DNA of 64,000 bases from [Clostridium] innocuum (GCA_012317185.1 CP048838.1:3472001-3536000), one strand, 5' to 3'. Positions 1 to 9,547 are shown, counted from the first letter of the stretch. Translations and numbers: made by a program. Notes: a model not told the origin generated them from the letters alone.

Positions 1-123
1 TTCTAAGTAAAACTGAGATAATGGAATATTTTCTTCCCGCACATTGCAATCCAAATGATTTGGTATAGCAATTACAGAATAGATTTCTGCTACATTCGGT
101 AAATCTGTTTTTAAATCAAACAT
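1..123 (-). CDS. unidentified operon gene, first 41 codons only
   Basis: The first 41 codons of a leftward gene enter the window here and continue past its edge. The ATG at 121-123 has a strong GGAGGAAGG ribosome binding site about 15 bases upstream. The visible protein starts MFDLKTDLPNVAEIYSVIAI. It has no signal peptide or recognisable motif. It follows the mannitol-type dehydrogenase by 77 bases and is probably the next gene of the PTS operon, so an enzyme of the same sugar pathway is likely (inference). Too little is visible to name it. Confidence 0.6.
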   Translation of the reverse strand, partial: MFDLKTDLPNVAEIYSVIAIPNHLDCNVREENIPLSQFYLE

Positions 124-200
124 TTTTATCAATGACCTTCCTCCCCAGATACGACTCTCAAGGATGGGATCAATTTGAAATATTTTTCTTTTCTTCAATT

Positions 201-1343
201 TTATCTCCTCTTCTTTAATCCTTCATAGAAATACATTATTTTACGAATTAACATGTCATGCGTTTCATTTAATTGACTATATCTTTTTAGTGTTTCTCTT
301 ATTCCATTATTTTTAAGGTAAGCCTGTAATTCTAACGCTTCTTCATCAGTTTCATCTACATACAGTAACCCTAGAGCAATTGCTTTAGCATGAAAATCGT
401 AATTTTCTCCTTGTTGCAATGCCAGTACAGCTGGATATACTAATCTATCATTATAAGCTAATTTTCGAATAGGATTACAGGCAACTCTTTTAATGCTATC
501 CAATATTGGATCTTTTGCCAAATTGGATATACTGATTCGATTAAGGTCAGCTTCCTTTAATTTATACTCATTTAATATAACTCGTTTTGTTATTTTTGCG
601 ACACCAAGTGCAACATCTTGGCAAAATGGGTTTAACTCAGCTTCATTCATCGTTTCTAAACCACAATAGAATCCACTATAGGCGTAAGCCGCATGTGGTC
701 CATTTAGCGTGAATAGTTTCATTAATTTAAGTCTATGTACATCATCTGATTCACAAATTCCTGAAATATTTGAAATATCATTATAAGCTAGTTTTTCAAT
801 GATAGAGTCTGTTACAGCAAGACTTTGTACTTCCAATGCACTATTTGATTGAGCAAAAGTCGAACGAATAATAATTGCATCTTTAACTTCAACATAAGTA
901 TCAAACTCTTTATTCTCAAACTCATTCAAGTAATTCTTAATCCCCTCGGTAATAGATAAAATCAAATTTGTTTTATTAGTAAAAACAAGTATACTTAATC
1001 TCTTCTTCTGTGTAAGTTTATCCTTTGCAACTTTTCCAAGCAAAGGATAAAGCATGTAAATATCTTGTGGATAGGTATCAATCGCTATAACATTTGCCTC
1101 GCTTAATGGTTTGCTAATATCATCATTTACATCATATACGCCATAACCAGAATACTTTTTTTTATAAGTTTGATAAGGAGTGTGCATATCAACAGTAAAT
1201 TCACTATTTTTTAAATTATCGATAACTTTTTTATCTATATCGTAAAAATCAACATTCCATCCAGCATTTAGAAATTCAGCTCCTAAAAAACCTTTTCCTA
1301 AACGCCCTGCACCTAAAATAGCAATTCTATTCTTCCTGCTCAT
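201..1343 (-). CDS. mannitol dehydrogenase family protein (sugar-phosphate dehydrogenase)
   Basis: An NAD-dependent polyol or sugar-acid phosphate dehydrogenase of the MtlD/UxuB/UxaB family, acting in the cytoplasm. The N-terminus carries a Rossmann motif GAGRLGKGF close to the start, followed by an acidic strand end (VDFYDID), and the C-terminal half looks like the helical mannitol dehydrogenase domain (VYPAVLALQQGENYDFHAKA region). The ATG at 1341-1343 (380 residues) is preferred over longer starts because AAGGGG lies just upstream and the Rossmann strand begins immediately. It overlaps the end of the EIIA gene by 17 bases, so the two are probably translationally coupled. The PTS neighbours suggest that it oxidises the phosphorylated product of that transporter. 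The exact substrate cannot be read from the sequence. Confidence 0.8.
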   Translation of the reverse strand: MSRKNRIAILGAGRLGKGFLGAEFLNAGWNVDFYDIDKKVIDNLKNSEFTVDMHTPYQTYKKKYSGYGVYDVNDDISKPLSEANVIAIDTYPQDIYMLYPLLGKVAKDKLTQKKRLSILVFTNKTNLILSITEGIKNYLNEFENKEFDTYVEVKDAIIIRSTFAQSNSALEVQSLAVTDSIIEKLAYNDISNISGICESDDVHRLKLMKLFTLNGPHAAYAYSGFYCGLETMNEAELNPFCQDVALGVAKITKRVILNEYKLKEADLNRISISNLAKDPILDSIKRVACNPIRKLAYNDRLVYPAVLALQQGENYDFHAKAIALGLLYVDETDEEALELQAYLKNNGIRETLKRYSQLNETHDMLIRKIMYFYEGLKKRR

Positions 1344-1722
1344 CAAGACATACCCCTTCAATTCCAGCTTCATTAACTTTAATCGCAATTTCATTCAAAT
1401 CTTTTGTGACTTCTCGCATTGTGATAGCTTGCAAAAGCATTGGTAAATTCATACCAGATATAATTCTATAATCTTTAACCTCATTTGTAAGAAGATTTAT
1501 TAGCAATTGATTATAAGGACTTCCATGTTTTAAATCACAGAAGAATAGAATAGAACTATCCTTATTCTTATTCAGATATGAATTTAGCTTTTTAGAGAAT
1601 TTGTCAATCCCTTCTTCATCTAAACAAATGGCTTCTATTTCAATTGCATTTTGAACTATAAACATACAAGAATTTACAAGTTCTCTAGCAAACATCCCGT
1701 GTGATAATAACAGTATTTTCAT
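1327..1722 (-). CDS. PTS system mannose-family EIIA component
   Basis: The cytoplasmic EIIA domain of a mannose-class phosphotransferase system; it takes phosphate from HPr and passes it to EIIB. The N-terminus reads MKILLLSHGMFARELVNS, in which the His of SHG is the expected phosphorylation site of the family. At 131 residues it has the normal length for a stand-alone EIIA. The ATG at 1720-1722 is chosen because GGAGA lies about 10 bases upstream, whereas the upstream ATG at 1731 is almost touching that site. It sits between EIID and the dehydrogenase in one leftward operon. Confidence 0.88.
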   Translation of the reverse strand: MKILLLSHGMFARELVNSCMFIVQNAIEIEAICLDEEGIDKFSKKLNSYLNKNKDSSILFFCDLKHGSPYNQLLINLLTNEVKDYRIISGMNLPMLLQAITMREVTKDLNEIAIKVNEAGIEGVCLDEQEE

Positions 1723-1746
1723 CTTATACATTCTCCATTCTGATTA

Positions 1747-2583
1747 TCAAATAATTCCAATAGCTGCTAAAACAAACACTGCTATAATCAGTATTAGAAT
1801 CATTTTAACAACAGAAACATTCTTTTTAGCCATCAATTGCCAACATCCTAAAACAAGCAATAGTGGTAATAGTTTAGGAAAAATTCCATCTAATAATCCC
1901 TGTAAAGAAACTTGATCATTACCGCTAGGATATGTAACAAGTAAATTAATTCCTACATAACTTGCGGCAATACCACCCATAATTGTTGTACCTAATAACA
2001 AAAATGAATCTCTGATTTTATTAGATGCTTCTCCTATCAAAGTTTGTATTGAATCTAATCCAAGTCTGTAGCCACTATAAAACAACACTTTTGATATCAA
2101 TATTACAACTAAATTATATACTATTATATAGAAGACAGCTCCAAGAATAGATCCTCCAGTTGATAATGTAATTGCAATAGATAATAATAATGGAACAATT
2201 AATCCTGGATTAAGTGCATCTCCGATTCCGGCCATCGGTCCCATTAAAGATGTTTTTGTAGATTGTATAAGCTCATCGTCAACATCTTTCCCTAATGCTT
2301 TTGCTTCTTCCATAGCAGTAACAATTCCATAAATCACACTACCAAAAATATTTTCTGTATTGAAGAATTTATAATGTTTTAACAACTCTTCACATTTTTT
2401 ATCATTATCATAGTATTTATCAAATAGTGGTTCCAATCCCCAAAGAAAGTTTGGACCTGACAATGCATCAAATGATCCAGCTACGCCATATGCGTTATAG
2501 AATCTGCGCCAAATAGTATCAATTTCTTTTTTTGTCAACGGCTCCGTCGTTTTTGTAATTCTATCTTTTTTTTGTTCAACCAT
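1747..2583 (-). CDS. PTS system mannose-family EIID component
   Basis: One of two membrane subunits of the mannose-class PTS permease. The 278-residue protein has a soluble N-terminal half with the usual EIID start (LTKKEIDTIWRRFY) and the family signature SLMGPMAGIGDAL, then hydrophobic segments and a C-terminal membrane helix. Its ATG overlaps the stop of the EIIC gene by one base (TAATG), which implies translational coupling. It forms the transport channel with EIIC; the sugar carried is unknown. Confidence 0.92.
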   Translation of the reverse strand: MVEQKKDRITKTTEPLTKKEIDTIWRRFYNAYGVAGSFDALSGPNFLWGLEPLFDKYYDNDKKCEELLKHYKFFNTENIFGSVIYGIVTAMEEAKALGKDVDDELIQSTKTSLMGPMAGIGDALNPGLIVPLLLSIAITLSTGGSILGAVFYIIVYNLVVILISKVLFYSGYRLGLDSIQTLIGEASNKIRDSFLLLGTTIMGGIAASYVGINLLVTYPSGNDQVSLQGLLDGIFPKLLPLLLVLGCWQLMAKKNVSVVKMILILIIAVFVLAAIGII

Positions 2584-3404
2584 TATAATACCTCCTCTTC
2601 TTCTACCGTAAGTGTGTTATTTGTATAAGTTGTTCCCTTATCACTACCTATATAATATAAATATGCTATTCCAGCTGCGATAAATGTTAATCCGATGATA
2701 TTTATATTCATAAATACAACCAAGGTGAATCCAACAAGGAAAAAGATAATAAAGAACTTGTTATGAATCGTTGTTGTTAATAACGCTGCAATACCAACTG
2801 CTGGAAGGATTCCGCCTAATGCATTCATTCCATTTGATACAAACTGAGGTAACATCTCCATAAAATCTCCAATATATTGTGCCCCAAAATAAATTGCGAT
2901 AAAAGACGGGATAAAGCGTAGTGCGAAATATATTGTTTGATTATATAGCCAGAATTTTTTTACAAAGCTTTTATAGTCATGATCAGCTAATGCCTTTGTA
3001 TAAATTCCTTTAATCATACTTCCCACCGCAGCTTGTGCAGTAAAGGTAAATGACCCCAATACACCGATTCCAGATGCAATGGCAATTGTTGCGCCTGCAT
3101 CCAACTTTCCTAAGATACCTATTGCGATAACAGGATAAGCCATAAATGAGACATCCAAACCAACAGCTCCTCCTGGCGTTACAACTGCTAAATAAACGAG
3201 CTGTACCCCAATTCCTAATTCGACACCAGCTTTTATATCTCCTAAAATAATTCCACATATAGTACCACCAATTAACGGTCTACCTAACGTATACCATCCT
3301 AAAGAATTACCTGATAACGGACGTTTTAAATTGCCAAGCAACGGGAATGCATTTCCACTAACTGCACAAAGTAATGAAATTATAATACATTGAATTACAA
3401 ACAT
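2583..3404 (-). CDS. PTS system mannose-family EIIC component
   Basis: The substrate-binding membrane subunit of the mannose-class PTS. The 273-residue protein is almost entirely hydrophobic and has the family region GRPLIGGTICGIILGD followed by the glycine-rich VTPGGAVGLDVSF segment. It starts with an ATG behind AGGAGG, 21 bases after the EIIB stop, and ends in a one-base overlap with EIID. It is normal in length and looks intact. Confidence 0.92.
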   Translation of the reverse strand: MFVIQCIIISLLCAVSGNAFPLLGNLKRPLSGNSLGWYTLGRPLIGGTICGIILGDIKAGVELGIGVQLVYLAVVTPGGAVGLDVSFMAYPVIAIGILGKLDAGATIAIASGIGVLGSFTFTAQAAVGSMIKGIYTKALADHDYKSFVKKFWLYNQTIYFALRFIPSFIAIYFGAQYIGDFMEMLPQFVSNGMNALGGILPAVGIAALLTTTIHNKFFIIFFLVGFTLVVFMNINIIGLTFIAAGIAYLYYIGSDKGTTYTNNTLTVEEEEVL

Positions 3405-3425
3405 TGTGTTTCCTCCTTTTATAAA

Positions 3426-3917
3426 TTAATAGTTATTAAACTTTTTCTTAAAACTCTTCCAACTTGATGGAACTTTAGATACCATCGTCATGATTTCAAA
3501 TTCATAACCTAAATCATCTAATCGATTGTATGTTCTAATTTCTTCTGGTAATAAAAAGAAGCCATTATTAATTGCAATTGAATTTTCTTTTTTACTACAA
3601 CAGCTTACAGTAATTGGTTCCTTTACAACCCATCCTAATTCATACAGACGTTCATAATCAGTTACATTTTTAGTTATAATATAATACTTTTTTCCTGACT
3701 TCTGTGCTTCTTCCAGTTTTTTTGATGCTTTAGTTACATCAAAAACATGCAATTTTACAGTACTAGGCAGTACACTTTGATAAATAGCTTTCATTTGCTC
3801 ATTTTTAGCTATTTCATCATTCACAATGATGATACCATCACAAGGGTAATTGGGTAACAGTTTAATCATCGTCTGCCCATGAACTAATCGATCGTCAATT
3901 CTATACAAAGTAATCAT
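3426..3917 (-). CDS. PTS system mannose-family EIIB component
   Basis: The cytoplasmic EIIB phosphocarrier of the mannose-class PTS (163 residues). The N-terminal motif YRIDDRLVHGQ contains the phosphorylated histidine (His13). It is the first gene of the operon and starts behind a strong AGGAGG site at about 3924-3929. The operon order is B-C-D-A-dehydrogenase. The promoter must lie in the 340-base region shared with the divergent LevR-like gene. Confidence 0.92.
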   Translation of the reverse strand: MITLYRIDDRLVHGQTMIKLLPNYPCDGIIIVNDEIAKNEQMKAIYQSVLPSTVKLHVFDVTKASKKLEEAQKSGKKYYIITKNVTDYERLYELGWVVKEPITVSCCSKKENSIAINNGFFLLPEEIRTYNRLDDLGYEFEIMTMVSKVPSSWKSFKKKFNNY

Positions 3918-4261
3918 AATATTTCCTCCTTAATTACACCGGCGCTTCATGTACTTGTACGATATCATCATATACGCTTTTTAATGTTCTGTATGAATTT
4001 ACAATTTTTTTTAACATAAAATTAATAAAACATCCTTATTTCTTACACTATCTTCAAAATCCTATATATCTGTTAGCTACTTTTTGACACTATCCTTTAA
4101 GTTTGATAAAATTTATTTAATATTTGTTTAGTGTGAAAAAAAACTATTTAAGTGTCGAAAATAGAAAAAATATATATTAAAAAGAACTTCTACAGTTAAA
4201 TACGCATTCCAGTTATGGATACGAAATAATATATGTTACAATAAAATCAGGAGATGATATT
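3918..4261. promoter_or_regulatory. divergent control region between PTS operon and LevR-like gene
   Basis: An AT-rich region holding both promoters. Repeated short motifs are visible. ACACTATC occurs at 4045-4052 and 4087-4094 (42 bases apart, about four helical turns). AGTGTGAAAAA at 4130-4140 and AGTGTCGAAAA at 4151-4161 are 21 bases apart, and the sequence at 4081-4091 (TTTTTGACACT) is their inverted counterpart. These are candidate binding sites for the adjacent regulator. No sigma-54 -24/-12 motif (TGG-N10-TGC) was found on either strand. A weak -10 (TACAAT, 4237-4242) and an AGGAG site precede the rightward gene. Confidence 0.45.
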
Positions 4262-6976
4262 ATGATTGAAAATACAAAAAAAGAGATTTATTCCTATGTA
4301 AAGAGCATCAGTAATCGCATAACAATAGATAATATCACTTTATTTTCCACTGCTAATATCGCCAATGAATTAAAGCTTAGCAGAAACTTAGTCAGTCAAT
4401 ATTTAAACCAGCTTCATAAGGAATATAAATTGATCAAGATTAATACACGTCCAGTGTATTTCCTAGATTTTGAAACACTGACAATGAAATACCAATTAGT
4501 TGACTTAAAATGGGAATATTTAAGTATTGAAGAGATATTTAATGTATTAAATAATGCAAAAGAAAAATATGCGGACTTCAATAAAGCCATAGGAAAAGAT
4601 AATAGCCTCTCTTATTGTATTGAACAAGCAATCACAGCTGTAACCTATCCTTCTAATGGGTTGCCTATTCTCATTTTTGGTGAAAGTGGTAGTGGCAAAA
4701 CTTTCATTAGTTCCTTAATTAGTGAATACGCATTAAATAATAAAATCATCCAAAAAGGAGAAGACATTATTTATGTCAATTGCATGCGATATCAAAACAA
4801 CTCTATTAATTTTATTAAATTAATAAATAAGATTATTGAACAAGAAAAAAAACGGAAACTGATTATCACATTTGATGATATACATTTATTGGAAACTGAG
4901 GCTATTGAAAAAATTTTAGCTATCCTTGAGGGTAAAAGTTCTGCTTTTCATACAACAGCAATTTCTCATCAATACATACTGACTTGTTCAACTAGACTAG
5001 ATGAGAATATTCGCCAGAAATTAACAGCAAGAATTCCTATCATTCTAAATTTACCATCTCTTGATGAACGTTTATTAAACGAGAAAAAAAATTTTATTCA
5101 ATACTTCTTCACTGAAGAGGAGAAAAAAATTAAATATAAAATTTCAATAAGCAATCATGTATTGAACTTATTAATAAACTTTAACTTCATAGATAATATC
5201 AATGGCTTAAGAAATGCTATTCAACTCAGTGTCGCTAATGCCTACGTTAAAATGAATCCCAATTCGTCTACAGAAATGAATGTTTTTGTTCACAACTTGC
5301 CTGATCTTCTAATTTCAAGCCGGACGATAGATACAATTAAAGATGAAGAAACAAACATGATTCGTATAAATAAAGATTTTAATACTACTCAAACCAATGA
5401 GACACTTAACTTTTTTAATACAATGCTTGAAACTTATATTGCATTCTCTGAAAACACTTTAAGTTTTAATGGTTTTATATCTCAATGTTTCCGTAAAATA
5501 AGTGATTACTATGAATATTTAATGTTTGATAATAAATATTCAAATTCAAGAATAAAGGCTATCGAAAATGTGACTAACACAATCGTTAATGAAATTGAGG
5601 ATACCTATCACTTATACTTTCCAGCAACATTTCAGCATGCATTAGCATCTTCAATCTTTACAAGGTTACAAATGCATTCCAAATTTATGTCATTTGAAGA
5701 ACAAAATGCTAAATTAATTGAATCATTTTATCAAACTGTCTGTGAAACCTTATCTAAAGAAGCCATCATCGCCGATGAAATTACAAATTTAACTTTCTTG
5801 AAATTAGATTTTAAGATGAGTAATCTTGAGAAAATTATCATTACCTTAAGTATTCATGTATATAATCACAATATTCATAATACAGAAACACTTGGAATTA
5901 TCATTGCACACGGTTATCTCAGCGCTTCCTCAATTGCTGATACTACAAATAGCTTATTAGGCTATCACCTATTTGAATCCTGCGATATGCCTCTAACGAT
6001 GCAAATGCCAGAAGTAGCTGAAAAGGTAAAAAAATTGATGAATGTAAAACGAAATGTGAGAAATCTTGTTCTTATGGTAGATATGGGATCTTTAGAACAC
6101 TTAGGTGAAAATCTCGATTCTCTTTATAATATAAATATTGGTATTGTAAATAATATATCAACTGGATTAGCCATAAATATTGGTCAAAAAATTCTTGCTA
6201 ATGTTTCGCTAGAACATATTATGAAAGAGTCTTGTAATGAACATTTAATAAATTACAAAATTATCATAAATACTAAGCGAGATAAAGCTGTCTTATTTAC
6301 AAGCGAAAACGGGAATATAATTAACGAAAGACTTGTTGATCTCTTTAAGAAAAGTCTACCAAGAAAAACTGGTATTCATATTATTCCATACGATTACAAA
6401 ACCTTACTTGATGAAGGCGATAAAAGCTTTATATTTAACAGTCACGAAATTCTATTCATATGTGGTACCTTAAACCCAAATGTTACTTCTGTACCCTTCA
6501 TAGGTTTAGATTCCTTCTTAAATACAAGTGAGCTATCAAAAATCGCTTCCATCTTATATTCGTATATGAATAAAACAGAGCTTATTCAATTTCAAGAGAA
6601 TCTTTTATTAAATTTCTCAATGCAGAATGTAGTCGGCTATCTTACAATCCTGGATGCACAAAATGTAATAAAAACAGTAAATACAGCATTGGCTGTTCTT
6701 CAAAAGAAGTTACATATAAAAATGGATTTTAGCACCTCTATAGGATTAATTATTCATATAAGTTGTATGATAGAAAGATTAGTTACTCACACTGCTGTAG
6801 AAGCAGAGATTGATTTTAAGGATATTAATGACAATCAAAAACATTATTTATCCATCATCCTAGAATCGCTAAAAAGTATAAGTTATACATATGGTGTTAA
6901 AATTCCTATGAATGAAGCTCTTTATATTTATGATTACATAAATGAATTTCTTAACGATTCCGATATAGCTGTATAA
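4262..6976 (+). CDS. LevR/DagR-like PTS-regulated transcriptional activator
   Basis: A 904-residue regulator of the LevR family controlling the divergent mannose-class PTS. An N-terminal winged helix-turn-helix (about 1-70) is followed by an AAA+ domain with an intact Walker A GESGSGKT (residues 140-147) and a Walker-B-like LIITFDDIHLL. Then come a PRD-like segment, a mannose-type EIIA domain with His550 in IIAHGYLS, and a C-terminal PRD (about 790-900). Phosphorylation of PRD and EIIA histidines by the PTS is the known way such proteins sense sugar. The AAA+ domain lacks the GAFTGA loop needed to contact sigma-54, so it may act with the housekeeping sigma factor (inference). It starts at an ATG behind AGGAG. 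Confidence 0.85.
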   Translation: MIENTKKEIYSYVKSISNRITIDNITLFSTANIANELKLSRNLVSQYLNQLHKEYKLIKINTRPVYFLDFETLTMKYQLVDLKWEYLSIEEIFNVLNNAKEKYADFNKAIGKDNSLSYCIEQAITAVTYPSNGLPILIFGESGSGKTFISSLISEYALNNKIIQKGEDIIYVNCMRYQNNSINFIKLINKIIEQEKKRKLIITFDDIHLLETEAIEKILAILEGKSSAFHTTAISHQYILTCSTRLDENIRQKLTARIPIILNLPSLDERLLNEKKNFIQYFFTEEEKKIKYKISISNHVLNLLINFNFIDNINGLRNAIQLSVANAYVKMNPNSSTEMNVFVHNLPDLLISSRTIDTIKDEETNMIRINKDFNTTQTNETLNFFNTMLETYIAFSENTLSFNGFISQCFRKISDYYEYLMFDNKYSNSRIKAIENVTNTIVNEIEDTYHLYFPATFQHALASSIFTRLQMHSKFMSFEEQNAKLIESFYQTVCETLSKEAIIADEITNLTFLKLDFKMSNLEKIIITLSIHVYNHNIHNTETLGIIIAHGYLSASSIADTTNSLLGYHLFESCDMPLTMQMPEVAEKVKKLMNVKRNVRNLVLMVDMGSLEHLGENLDSLYNINIGIVNNISTGLAINIGQKILANVSLEHIMKESCNEHLINYKIIINTKRDKAVLFTSENGNIINERLVDLFKKSLPRKTGIHIIPYDYKTLLDEGDKSFIFNSHEILFICGTLNPNVTSVPFIGLDSFLNTSELSKIASILYSYMNKTELIQFQENLLLNFSMQNVVGYLTILDAQNVIKTVNTALAVLQKKLHIKMDFSTSIGLIIHISCMIERLVTHTAVEAEIDFKDINDNQKHYLSIILESLKSISYTYGVKIPMNEALYIYDYINEFLNDSDIAV

Positions 6977-7314
6977 GAAAAAGCCTCTTAAAAAAGGAAT
7001 ATTCCCTTATCAAATTATATGATACTTATTATCAGTAATATTATATTCACTATCTTTTCAACATATTATAAAGCAAGAAGAAGCAGGCACCACTTGACTA
7101 TTAGGAATATATAAAACTGGATAGGGATAAATCAACCTTTAAAAGTCATAGGGATTTTTACTTTTAGAAAGTGATAACCTTTAAACACTTTTAGGATGAA
7201 TTTCTCTATCTTTTTTGTTACAGTATTTTTAGAAAGATTGGACGTTAAAAAAAGATAGAAAACCACTAACCGACCAAAGTTCTGTGATTTCTATCCGTCC
7301 TCTAAGACAATATT
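6977..7314. other. non-coding flank of the insertion-sequence remnant
   Basis: No plausible gene is present. An imperfect A/T-rich palindrome lies just after the LevR-like stop and may terminate its transcript. Between about 7239 and 7301 a GGACG...GATAGAAA block is mirrored by TTTCTATC-CGTCC, giving a long potential hairpin directly before the DUF6431 gene. It may be part of the insertion sequence end or a translation-limiting leader. Confidence 0.35.
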
Positions 7315-7776
7315 ATGATACTGAAAATTACCAACGACTTCAACATGATTTTGAATGAAAATGATTATCAGGCTTTTGTTGCTTCGATTGATTTACTTTC
7401 TTTATATTGTCCTGTTTGTGGTGTTGTTGGTTTTTTTATCTTATACGGACACTATAAAAGATTTGTGATTACAGATGATGTATCTAATGATTGTAAAATA
7501 AGCATTCGTGTTCAGCGTATCCAGTGTACTCAATGTAGATCCACTCACTCCTTGCTTCCAACTAATTTTGTTCCTTTTACGCAGTTCACTTATCTTTTCA
7601 TTTACTATATTGTCACACTTGATGAGAATGATGATTTGATTACTTCTTTTGATGTTGCACTACAAACAGTTCGTAAGGTTAAAGCTCGTGTGATTGCTTT
7701 TTTGGGATTCATTATTTCCAGATTGGAGAGATCTCAAGCAGAACGACTTAAAGATAGAATCTTTAAAGCGTCATAA
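7315..7776 (+). CDS. DUF6431 domain-containing protein (IS-associated)
   Basis: A 153-residue protein with two Cys pairs (CPVCG near residue 32 and CTQC near residue 80) that probably bind zinc, resembling the DUF6431 family commonly found beside ISL3-type transposases. The pattern YCPVCG...YGHYKRFVI followed by RVQRIQCTQCRSTHSLLP is characteristic. Its role is unknown; it may be an accessory or a truncated relative of the transposase N-terminal zinc region. No good ribosome binding site is visible before the ATG. It lies 118 bases upstream of the transposase remnant on the same strand. Confidence 0.6.
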   Translation: MILKITNDFNMILNENDYQAFVASIDLLSLYCPVCGVVGFFILYGHYKRFVITDDVSNDCKISIRVQRIQCTQCRSTHSLLPTNFVPFTQFTYLFIYYIVTLDENDDLITSFDVALQTVRKVKARVIAFLGFIISRLERSQAERLKDRIFKAS

Positions 7777-7894
7777 GATCCTCTTTGGATCCACTCATGA
7801 GTATCATTCAATTTATATACCACCAACAGAGCTGTAACTCGGATTCTAATTTCTTTTGATATTATGTCATTGAAATTAGAAGGGAGATGATCTT

Positions 7895-8700
7895 ATGATC
7901 GATAATGATGCTTTCAAACTGTTGTTAAACAATCTTTTTCACCTGAATCCTGATGATATTGCCAATATTCTCTGTACTACATTCAATAAGATGATGGTTC
8001 TTATTGTTACACTTGCAGATAAACATCAGGCTTGTCCATACTGTGGGTTTACTGCGCCCAAAATTAAGGAGTATGTGACCAAGGAAGTCACTCATTCAGC
8101 ACTTACCACACAGAAATGCATAATAAAATACAGGGCGCGTCGCTACAAATGTCCTGTTTGTGGAAAGACCTATTATGAATTCAATCCCTTTGTCTTCAAA
8201 TCTCAGAAAATATCGATCCTCACTGTGCATAATATTCTGAAGGATCTGAAAGACTTCAACGAAACATTTACTTCTGTTGCCAGAAGATACCATGTTTCTC
8301 CTACTTCCGTTTCTACTATTTTCGATAATCATGTGGACATTGCCAGAAACAAGCTTCCGGAAATCATCAATTTTGATGAGATAATATGCCTTCAAATCCG
8401 AAAAAAGTAAATATGTCTGCGTTCTTCTTGATTTTAAAAAGCAGGTTCCCGTTGATGTTCTACCGAACCGTAAAAAGGAATATCTTTTAAACTACTTTCA
8501 AAAGATCCCTTTAGAAGAACGCAAAAAGGTAAAATACGCCTGTTCAGACATGTATGAAGTGTATCGGGATGTTGTACACAAAGTATTTCCCAACTGTATC
8601 TGCATATTGGATTATTTCCATCTTTCACAGGACTTCCACAAAAAAAATGAATGAGGTGCGTATCAAAGTCATGAACGTATTCAATTATAACTGCCATTCT
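7895..8700 (+). pseudogene. ISL3-family transposase, frameshifted and truncated
   Basis: The N-terminal half of an ISL3-type transposase. It keeps the zinc-finger region (CPYCGFTAP, then CPVCGKTYYEF) and a helix-turn-helix segment (SVARRYHVSPTSVSTIF). The frame breaks at about 8381-8384, where one extra base turns the expected FDEIYAFKSEKSKY into a short dead end stopping at 8410. Reading continues one frame over (YVCVLLDFKKQVPVDVLP to LDYFHLSQDFH) and is lost again in a run of eight A at 8640-8647. Homology stops at about 8700, where phage-derived sequence begins, so the catalytic C-terminal part is missing. Not functional. Confidence 0.82.
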
Positions 8701-8701
8701 G

Positions 8702-9079
8702 TTATGGTTTGTCATTATTTGTCGAATATAAAAAAGCGGCGATCAAGCTTGCCAGTACGAACCATCCAAGCAGTGTTGTAATCTGCAAGTCTACACCGAT
8801 TATCTCACCGATTTCGATCAAGCCTGCCGCAATCATGAATGCAAACGTAATCATGATCCAGTATCCAATCTTTTTGAGTACTCCTTTCCACCCCTTTACA
8901 GAATTTTCTTTTTTCATGATTCTTGACTTCATCCAACCTGTTACCCAGTCTGCTATATTAAGTGCAAGGAACAACGCAAACAGATACCAGTGTTCTCCGA
9001 ATATCACGCTGATAACTGCTATAACAGTGCCCACAAATGCGTTGTAGTTGTCTGTGATTGTTTGTACCATATGTTTCAT
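8702..9079 (-). pseudogene. phage holin (phi105/holin-4 type), C-terminally truncated
   Basis: A small membrane protein of the toxin-secretion/phage-lysis holin family, which forms pores that release endolysin. About 125 residues contain three hydrophobic segments and the hallmark ALNIADWVTGWMKSRI followed by GWKGVLKKIGYW. Family members normally continue into a helix of the type EISILEN after the last membrane segment. Here the protein ends shortly after it, at the junction with the insertion-sequence remnant, so the tail has probably been replaced. An ATG at 9079 and one three codons upstream are both possible starts. It belongs to a prophage scar and probably does nothing today. Confidence 0.7.
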
Positions 9080-9114
9080 ATACCTCATCTCTTTCCGCCA
9101 TTCTTGGCAATATG

Positions 9115-9135
9115 TGGGCGTTTAACGCACGCCCA
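9115..9135 (-). terminator. small hairpin between phage fragments
   Basis: TGGGCGT (9115-9121) and ACGCCCA (9129-9135) form a 7-bp stem with a 7-base loop between the tail-like fragment and the holin. There is no long T-run, so it may be an RNA processing or pausing hairpin rather than a strong terminator. Confidence 0.35.
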
Positions 9136-9160
9136 TGCGAGATACTTTGGATCACTTCCT

Positions 9161-9448
9161 TTACAAATCCTTTTTCCCCCATGTGCCATTATTTTTATAA
9201 AAATAAGTCGCTCCATAGTGTGCTATAAACCAAAATCCGCCATAATCACCACCCTTATACATCTGTCCGCATATCCTCGCTTGCATCGTCGTATGTAACA
9301 TGATGTCAAACATCACCTCATCATCTTTAAACGATTCAGCTAATTGCTTCGCTAGGTCTTGCGTAGATAAACCGGAAGATGAATCTGGAGCGATATAATA
9401 TCCTTGAATAATCTTTACTGGATTTGTGCTTATCTTGGAGCCTTCCAA
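9161..9448 (-). pseudogene. phage structural protein fragment (tail-like)
   Basis: About 95 codons from a TTG at 9448 to the stop at 9161. The frame is open further upstream to a TAA near 9495 without a credible start codon or ribosome binding site, so this is probably the C-terminal end of a longer phage protein. The visible sequence (SKISTNPVKIIQGYYIAPDS then YKGGDYGGFWFIAHYG) contains no motif I can name. Lying next to a holin it is most likely from a tail or baseplate gene. It ends 82 bases before the holin start. Confidence 0.45.
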
Positions 9449-9507
9449 TACTGGCTCCGCATTTCTGATTGTTAAATTTGTTTGGTATAAACTTTAAAAA
9501 GAAAATA

Positions 9508-9537
9508 TTTACAGTACAAAAAAGAGCATGTTATTAT
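9508..9537 (+). promoter_or_regulatory. sigma-A promoter for the recombinase leader
   Basis: TTTACA (9508-9513), 18-base spacer, TATTAT (9532-9537). Transcription would start near 9544, only a few bases before the leader hairpin at 9548. Confidence 0.55.
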
Positions 9538-9547
9538 AGAAAAGTCT

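Larger units (their letters stand above)
7315..8700 (+). mobile_element. decayed ISL3-type insertion sequence
   Basis: This span joins the DUF6431 gene and the broken transposase into one relic. The right end is cut off by phage sequence and no matching terminal inverted repeats were found. It marks an old insertion/deletion hotspot between the LevR-controlled operon and the recombinase. Confidence 0.6.

Noticed and set aside
3918..4261. Sigma-54 promoter expected beside a LevR-like regulator
   Set aside because: No TGG-N10-TGC element was found on either strand, and the regulator lacks GAFTGA.
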